This document shows positions 8,124-11,954 of a stretch of DNA of 11,954 bases, piece by piece. The notes below the pieces were generated by a model. That model did no database searches. It saw nothing but the letters and a program-made list of their open reading frames with translations, and had not been told where the DNA came from. The stretch is from Sporisorium sorghi (Eukaryota > Basidiomycota > Ustilaginomycetes > Ustilaginales > Ustilaginaceae), in the NCBI GenBank assembly GCA_023212695.1, contig JALCCG010000442.1, positions 1 to 11,954 of the forward strand, written 5' to 3'. Both the position numbers and the translations under genes were made by a program. Every line of letters begins with the position of its first letter. Position 1 is the stretch's first letter.

Positions 8124-8218
8124 TCGCAAAAATCTCACATTTGAAAAGCTGCCAAAAATCGACATGCCTCCACACACGCGTGCGCACGCAGCTGCAGCTT
8201 CACATCAGAAAAAGCGAG

Positions 8219-8230
8219 AAAAAAAAAAAA
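8219..8230. repeat. Poly(A) run, 12 bases
   Basis: Uninterrupted A12, part of a longer A/G-rich stretch starting near 8208. It is the shortest of the five homopolymer runs between RPO41 and RHO2. Confidence 0.8.
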
Positions 8231-8430
8231 GGTGCCGGATCGAGTGTTGCTTCTAGGAGCGTGCGCAGAAGGCAGCGGCGGCGCCCCTTCCAAGGCTGTA
8301 GATGGCACGCGTTCAACGGGCTGTGTGCATGTGCGCTTGTCGATTCGAGCAACAATGGGAATGGGCGGGCGGATGGGTGTGCATCTTTGGGTTCAGCTCC
8401 TTTTGAAGCAGACAGCGTTATGGTGATGAT

Positions 8431-8445
8431 GAGGAGGAGGAGGAG
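8431..8445. repeat. (GAG)5 trinucleotide repeat
   Basis: Five perfect GAG units inside a purine-only stretch of about 27 bases (8429-8455). On the minus strand it encodes the run of leucines that makes the 8200-8667 frame look membrane-spanning, which is one reason that frame is not called as a gene. Confidence 0.75.
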
Positions 8446-8528
8446 GGGAAGAAGGAATGACTCAAAGCATTCTATCAAGGGTCTGTCAGTCAGTGGAGGT
8501 GACTTTGGAGCTTTTCGGCCTCGTCGGG

Positions 8529-8578
8529 CACCGTCTCGAAGACAAACGAAACCAATTGCCGCCCATTTCGAGACGGTG
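8529..8578. repeat. 12-bp perfect inverted repeat (hairpin), 26-base loop
   Basis: CACCGTCTCGAA (8529-8540) and TTCGAGACGGTG (8567-8578) are exact reverse complements. The 26-base spacer contains a CCAAT sequence. It lies about 980 bp upstream of the RHO2 ATG and about 930 bp upstream of the RPO41 ATG, near the middle of the region. Possible readings are a dimeric factor site, a structured RNA element, or remnants of a small inverted-repeat element. There is no T run just after it to suggest a terminator, and no flanking duplication that I can see. Confidence 0.5.
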
Positions 8579-8873
8579 GTATGGCATCCGAGACCGATCG
8601 GCGACTCTTGGCAAAAGGTCTGTTGACCCGTGTGATCTTGATGTTCGGATCGACGCTCATCGGACATGCTCCGCTCCTATTCTCAGGCTGTCACCTGTCG
8701 CTCCTGCCGGCGCTATCTCTTCAGGAAGAGGCATGTCCATGTCTCGAGCTCCGTGTGATTTGTTCGAGAAAAAGAGGGCCTGCGCACGACGCACAAAAAA
8801 TGCAACACTGCACAGCACAGCACAGCCCGTCGTTGTGACCGCCCCCGAAAACACAACGTTCTCTTGCACTTTG

Positions 8874-8874
<1 letters not shown>

Positions 8875-8910
<36 letters not shown>
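8875..8910. repeat. Poly(T) run, 36 bases
   Basis: Uninterrupted T36 on the plus strand, 648 bp upstream of the RHO2 ATG. It is followed 182 bases later by an A24 run, giving a second inverted homopolymer pair in this region. Confidence 0.9.
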
Positions 8911-9092
8911 CTTCCACCAACTCTACTGCGCTGCGCAGTCATCGGCCTTCCACACAGACCTCCCTCTAGAATGTGCCCAACCTCTGAGCTTGATAGCAGG
9001 AATGTGACAAGGTGAAGGTCCTTTGGCAGACTTGCGCCTGACTTTGAAATTCCCAAAGGGCCAAGCAAGCGCTTGTGCCGTCTTTTCTAGGG

Positions 9093-9116
9093 AAAAAAAA
9101 AAAAAAAAAAAAAAAA
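9093..9116. repeat. Poly(A) run, 24 bases
   Basis: Uninterrupted A24 on the plus strand, 442 bp upstream of the RHO2 ATG. The DNA after it turns pyrimidine-rich, which suggests that the promoter or leader of RHO2 begins near here. It is likely a nucleosome-excluding tract, by analogy with other fungi. Confidence 0.85.
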
Positions 9117-9120
9117 GGCT

Positions 9121-9558
9121 GTGGATGCGTCTCACTCTCTTTCTGGCTCGAATCGATTTCGCCCACATCTTCCTCCTCGCCGCCATTGCAGAGACCTCGA
9201 TTCATTTCGCACACCATCCATCCTCCTATCCTTCTCCCTCTCATCCACATCAACGATCTCTCGACAGCAACAGCGGCTCACTTCCACACTTCTGCTTCCC
9301 TTTAAGCAACTCGACGCACGCGACATTATCGCTCAGCTGTCACTTACGGCCTTTCTTTTGCTGGTAATCGAGCCGAGCACGATCGACCCCCGCATCGCCG
9401 CCAGAGCTTTGGCGCAGCAATCGACCTTCGTTCCGAGCCCGAGTTCAAGCTGAGCCCTGGCAATCGCATCGCAGGACCATAGCTCAACCAGCCGTTGACG
9501 CCCTCACCGCATCTGCCATCTTCTACCATCATCCAACACTCGCTCGCAAAATCGCAAA
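9121..9558 (+). promoter_or_regulatory. Pyrimidine-rich proximal promoter/leader of RHO2
   Basis: Between the A24 run and the RHO2 start codon the plus strand is rich in C and T, especially 9160-9300. CT-rich stretches just upstream of the start are common in fungal promoters and often lie near the transcription start. I see no convincing TATA element. An ATG at 9125 opens an 80-codon frame ending at 9367, with a hydrophobic N-terminal part. It would act as an upstream ORF only if transcription began before it. A leader intron is possible but not demonstrable. Confidence 0.35.
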
Positions 9559-10206
9559 ATGACACCACCCGCACCCATCCGTAGGAAGCTCGTCATCGTC
9601 GGCGACGGTGCTTGCGGCAAGACGAGTCTGCTCTGCGTCTTTGCCATCGGCGAGTTCCCGCAAGAGTACGAGCCGACCATTTTTGAAAACTACGTCGCCG
9701 AGATCCGTCTCGACGGCAAACCCGTCCAACTCGCGCTATGGGATACCGCCGGTCAGGAGGAGTACGAGCGTCTGCGTCCGCTGTCGTACTCACAAGCGCA
9801 CGTTATCCTCATCGCCTTTGCCATCGACACGCCCGACTCGCTGGAAAACGTGCAGGTCAAGTGGATGGAGGAGGTGCGGCAAATATGCGGTCCTGCCGTG
9901 CCCGTGCTGCTGGTTGGGTGCAAGAAGGATCTGCGCGAGGATGCCATTGCTAAGGGCAAACCGGTGCAGGGCCACTTTGTGGAGCGACAACACGCCAAGC
10001 AGGTGGCGGCACAGATCGGCGCACGCTCGTATCACGAATGCTCCTCGCTCAACAACCAGGGTGTAGATGCTGTGTTCGAGGCGGCTACGCGCGCGGCGAT
10101 GCTGGTGCGCAACACGGGCGCCAACTCCGGAGGCGCCATCTCGCAGAGCAAGACTAAAGAGGCATTACACAACGACGCTGGCTCGTGCAAGTGTGTCGTC
10201 CTCTAG
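9559..10206 (+). CDS. RHO2: Rho2-type small GTPase
   Basis: A 215-residue membrane-anchored GTPase switch. In other fungi Rho2 signals to cell-wall synthesis and the Pkc/cell-integrity pathway. All nucleotide-binding motifs are present: P-loop GDGACGKT (15-22, K21), switch I T40 in YEPTIFENY, switch II DTAGQ (62-66, catalytic Q66), GCKKDL (120-125, with Cys where RhoA has Asn, as in fungal Rho1) and ECSSL (160-164). EEYERLRPLSY, PDSLENV and the ECSSL...GVDAVFEAATRAA block fit Rho2 better than Rho1, Rho3 or Cdc42. The C-terminus is CKCVVL. C212 is the CAAX prenylation site, the final Leu predicts geranylgeranylation, and C210 is a candidate palmitoylation site. The Rho insert (about 128-145) is short and lacks the usual IEELR-like helix. 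The ATG has AAA before it. No intron is apparent. It converges with RPN9. Confidence 0.9.
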   Translation: MTPPAPIRRKLVIVGDGACGKTSLLCVFAIGEFPQEYEPTIFENYVAEIRLDGKPVQLALWDTAGQEEYERLRPLSYSQAHVILIAFAIDTPDSLENVQVKWMEEVRQICGPAVPVLLVGCKKDLREDAIAKGKPVQGHFVERQHAKQVAAQIGARSYHECSSLNNQGVDAVFEAATRAAMLVRNTGANSGGAISQSKTKEALHNDAGSCKCVVL

Positions 10207-10483
10207 AAGAGCGCTTCTCTCTAAGTTTCCTTTGTTGCTTTTGGTTTCATTTTTGTCTCCTGTTGTCTTGCTTTTGCGTTCTCTCTTGTCGATCGTCCCG
10301 ACCCCATCGTACTGTCGTTTCCACCTGCATGTTGTCTCTCATTTTCCTCCCCTGTGTACTATTCAGCTGCGTTGTTGCTCGTTGCGTTCAAATCAAGAGC
10401 ATTTCCTCAGAACGACACCCACGGCACAAAGACGCAAGTGTGCGCATTTTGTAGATTGCAAGTGTCAGGACAACAACGATGCA
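10207..10483. other. Convergent 3' intergenic region
   Basis: These 277 bp lie between the stop codons of RHO2 and RPN9. The first 100 bp or so are strongly T/C-rich with short T runs, as in fungal 3' UTRs, but contain no run longer than five T. I see no gene. The two 3' UTRs may overlap as antisense RNAs. Confidence 0.6.
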
Positions 10484-11674
10484 TTATGCCGAGACGAACA
10501 GTTCAGGCGTCTGGTTCTTGACGTACTCGCTCACCTCCTCGACCTTTGTGCACCAGCTGTTGAGTCTTGTCTGCAGGGCTTGGATCTGGCGGTGGTCGAG
10601 CACGCGCGGCTGGACCCAGGTGATCCTTGCGAGCTGGTCGACCTGGTCGAGCGTGCCCCTGATCAGTTTGAGGCTGAGCGCCTTCATGACGAGGTGCTCT
10701 ACCTCATCGACGGGCAGCTTGGTCTCTGCCGCGATGGTGGCGAACGCGATCGTACGGTCGTCCGCGGCGCGCTTGAACACGCTCTCGATGAGCGACATGA
10801 GGCAGATCTTCTGGCGCAAAAACGGCTGGTTTTCGGCCAGGATCGGCTCTTTACCCAAATGCGGAGCGAGCGCTTCAAAACGCCCAATGTCGCCGGCGTT
10901 GAAGGCGAACAGCAGATCCGACAGCCACGCGTGCTGCGCGCTCTTGCCGAGCGAGGCGAGGATCGGGTGGAGCAGCAGCTCGCCAAAGTTGTAGATCGTA
11001 TCGCCGAGCAGCGCCGAGATGCTGAGGTCGTGCGCGCGCTGCACCCGCGCGTCATCCGTCAAGTCAGCGTCCACGTTAACGCACGCAAGATACAGCAACG
11101 AGTTCTTGTAGTAATTCGCATACTCAGCCTTGGCCTTGTAGTAGTCGCCGCACACGCGGTAGAAGCTCGCATGCACCGCGGTTTCGACCGCATCGAAGCC
11201 GTCCAGAATCTTGCCGCATGCGTCCATAGCCGCCTTGGTTCCGTCCGCATCGCCCAGCAGCAGCTTAAAGTGCGCCGCCTCCATGAGCGCGTACACGTAC
11301 GCATCCTGCGACTCGGGCGAGTCCACTTTCGTTGCGAGCTGCTCGAGGAACTCAAGCGCCTTGGCCGGGTCCGGATATTGGCGCGCTACCTTGACGCCGA
11401 TGGCCGCAAGCTGCAGCTGGTTGATCTTGGACGAGAAGCGGCGCACGAACTTGTCGTACAGCTCAATCTGGAAGGGCGGCGTTTGCGAGTCGGGGTGGTT
11501 GAGGAACTCCTCGATGGTCAGGGTGAGTTGGTACCATAGTTTGCGATCGTGCAGCTGTTGAAATTTGGGATAGTAGGGTTTGAGCGAGGCAGGGGTGGAT
11601 GAGGAGGCGGCGGCGTGTTCGAGGTAGTGCTCGTCGACGTGGTCCACGTCCATTCCTGCTGCTGATGATAACAT
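10484..11674 (-). CDS. RPN9: 26S proteasome regulatory lid subunit Rpn9 (PSMD13)
   Basis: A 396-residue PCI-domain subunit of the 19S lid, which helps assemble and stabilise the particle that unfolds ubiquitinated proteins. The length matches yeast Rpn9 (393) and human PSMD13 (376). An N-terminal helical-repeat region starts at KPYYPKFQQLHDRKLWYQL. It leads into the PCI domain, with GDTIYNFGELLLHPI around 225-239 and a winged-helix part to about 345. The ending WVQPRVLDHRQIQAL from W353, then RLNSWCTKVEEV, is characteristic of Rpn9/PSMD13. The frame stays open to 11806, but the codon there is TTG. The first ATG is at 11674, with A at -3 (ACA before ATG), and gives the family length. A second in-frame ATG at 11653 is an alternative. 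There is no intron. No match to the yeast Rpn4 site GGTGGCAAA is visible upstream, so the regulation known from yeast should not be assumed. Confidence 0.95.
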   Translation of the reverse strand: MLSSAAGMDVDHVDEHYLEHAAASSSTPASLKPYYPKFQQLHDRKLWYQLTLTIEEFLNHPDSQTPPFQIELYDKFVRRFSSKINQLQLAAIGVKVARQYPDPAKALEFLEQLATKVDSPESQDAYVYALMEAAHFKLLLGDADGTKAAMDACGKILDGFDAVETAVHASFYRVCGDYYKAKAEYANYYKNSLLYLACVNVDADLTDDARVQRAHDLSISALLGDTIYNFGELLLHPILASLGKSAQHAWLSDLLFAFNAGDIGRFEALAPHLGKEPILAENQPFLRQKICLMSLIESVFKRAADDRTIAFATIAAETKLPVDEVEHLVMKALSLKLIRGTLDQVDQLARITWVQPRVLDHRQIQALQTRLNSWCTKVEEVSEYVKNQTPELFVSA

Positions 11675-11879
11675 TGTTGGGGAAGCGCTGTGTTGGATCG
11701 AGTGAGCTGCCGTATTTCGGACTGTGAATTGTAGATGGTGATGCGAAAGGTAAATTGAGCGAGTGGTTGGTATGGGAAGGTGGTGATGGTGCTGGTCGAG
11801 CTTCAAGGTGTTGATCTGAACGTCTTTGCGTCTTCGTTACGCGTACTGTATTTCGATCACAAACGCTTCCACGCCTCCA

Positions 11880-11882
<3 letters not shown>
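11675..11882 (-). promoter_or_regulatory. RPN9 proximal promoter/leader
   Basis: These 208 bp lie between the RPN9 ATG and the terminal homopolymer. They contain one ACGCGT (11839-11844), which matches the MCB core, but a single hexamer is weak evidence. No TATA box is clear. The region reads open in the RPN9 frame as far as 11806 without an ATG, which is consistent with leader sequence. Confidence 0.4.

Positions 11883-11954
<72 letters not shown>
11883..11954. repeat. Poly(T) run, 72 bases, at window edge
   Basis: The window ends in 72 uninterrupted T on the plus strand, 208 bp upstream of the RPN9 ATG; it reads as poly(A) in the RPN9 direction. It is twice as long as any other run here and has no right flank. 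The sequence probably stops because assembly could not cross it, so its true length and what lies beyond are unknown. An artefact such as homopolymer over-extension at a contig end is also possible. Confidence 0.85.

Larger units (their letters stand above)
7602..9558. other. Divergent promoter region between RPO41 and RHO2
   Basis: A 1.96-kb region with no gene I can support. It must contain the promoters and leaders of two divergently transcribed genes. It holds five homopolymer runs (A29, T35, A12, T36, A24), a 12-bp perfect inverted repeat, a 9-bp inverted repeat, a GAG repeat and a pyrimidine-rich stretch leading into RHO2. ATG-started frames exist (for example 8200-8667 on the minus strand and 8457-8969 on the plus strand), but they are low-complexity, cross repeats or homopolymers, and resemble nothing known. 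For two housekeeping genes the spacing is generous, so an unrecognised non-coding RNA or a spliced leader cannot be excluded. Confidence 0.6.

Noticed and set aside
8423..8429. Box C-like GTGATGA suggesting a C/D snoRNA
   Set aside because: There is no CTGA box D within the following 120 bases and no terminal stem, so the match is chance in a GAT/GAG-rich stretch.
8200..8667. ATG-started 155-codon minus-strand frame with an apparent membrane segment
   Set aside because: The Leu-rich segment comes from the GAG repeat and the Phe-rich end from an A12 run. There is no family resemblance and no conserved context.
8457..8969. ATG-started 170-codon plus-strand frame
   Set aside because: It runs through the T36 tract (a Phe run), overlaps the opposite frame at 8200-8667, and has no recognisable domain.
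7942..9116. Poly(A)/poly(T) runs as tails of LINE/SINE or processed pseudogene insertions
   Set aside because: I see no target-site duplications, no reverse transcriptase fragments and no gene-like sequence next to the runs. It cannot be excluded without a repeat search of the genome.
10067..11539. ATG-started 490-codon plus-strand frame over RHO2's 3' part and antisense to RPN9
   Set aside because: It covers a complete, well-conserved RPN9 on the other strand and begins inside RHO2. Its Leu/Val/Arg/Asp-rich translation is typical of the antisense of GC-rich genes and matches no family.
11675..11806. RPN9 N-terminal extension of 44 residues
   Set aside because: The upstream start codon at 11806 is TTG. 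The first ATG at 11674 has a good context and gives the usual family length.
8176..11844. Three ACGCGT (MCB-like) hexamers at 8176, 8307 and 11839
   Set aside because: A six-base palindrome is expected by chance at about this frequency in GC-rich DNA, and there is no clustering close to any start codon.
11675..11882. Search for an Rpn4-type proteasome element (GGTGGCAAA) upstream of RPN9
   Set aside because: No match on either strand. That regulator is known from ascomycete yeasts and need not apply here.

Overview
The window looks like nuclear DNA from a basidiomycete fungus, most likely a smut (Ustilaginomycotina). That placement is inference. It rests on four long, intron-free genes for eukaryotic proteins (mitochondrial RNA polymerase, a Rho2-type GTPase, a proteasome lid subunit and a TauD-family oxygenase), GC-rich codon choice, and long poly(dA:dT) tracts between genes. 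There is no sign of bacterial, viral or transposon coding sequence.

Layout, left to right. Positions 1-1370 carry no supportable gene. They hold a T-rich tract near the left edge, two small tandem repeats and the putative promoter of the first gene. Positions 1371-2795 (+) encode a TauD/TfdA-type Fe(II)/2-oxoglutarate dioxygenase. It converges, across 147 bp, on RPO41 (2943-7601, -), the T7-like single-subunit mitochondrial RNA polymerase. A 1.96-kb region (7602-9558) separates RPO41 from the divergent RHO2-type GTPase (9559-10206, +). It holds five homopolymer runs and two inverted repeats, one with 12-bp perfect arms. RHO2 converges across 277 bp on RPN9 (10484-11674, -), a 26S proteasome lid subunit. 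The upstream side of RPN9 runs into 72 consecutive T's that end the window, which looks like a contig end.

The genes do not form a pathway: mitochondrial transcription, Rho/cell-wall signalling, protein turnover and an oxygenase of unknown substrate sit side by side as ordinary fungal neighbours. I found no new multi-gene system. The most unusual structure is the non-coding part. Every homopolymer run of 20 or more bases lies on the upstream side of a gene, and none lies in a coding region or a convergent 3' interval. Two tract pairs are in inverted (A...T or T...A) order. Follow-up is best aimed at the 7602-9558 region, the lineage-variable tail of RPO41 and the substrate of the oxygenase.
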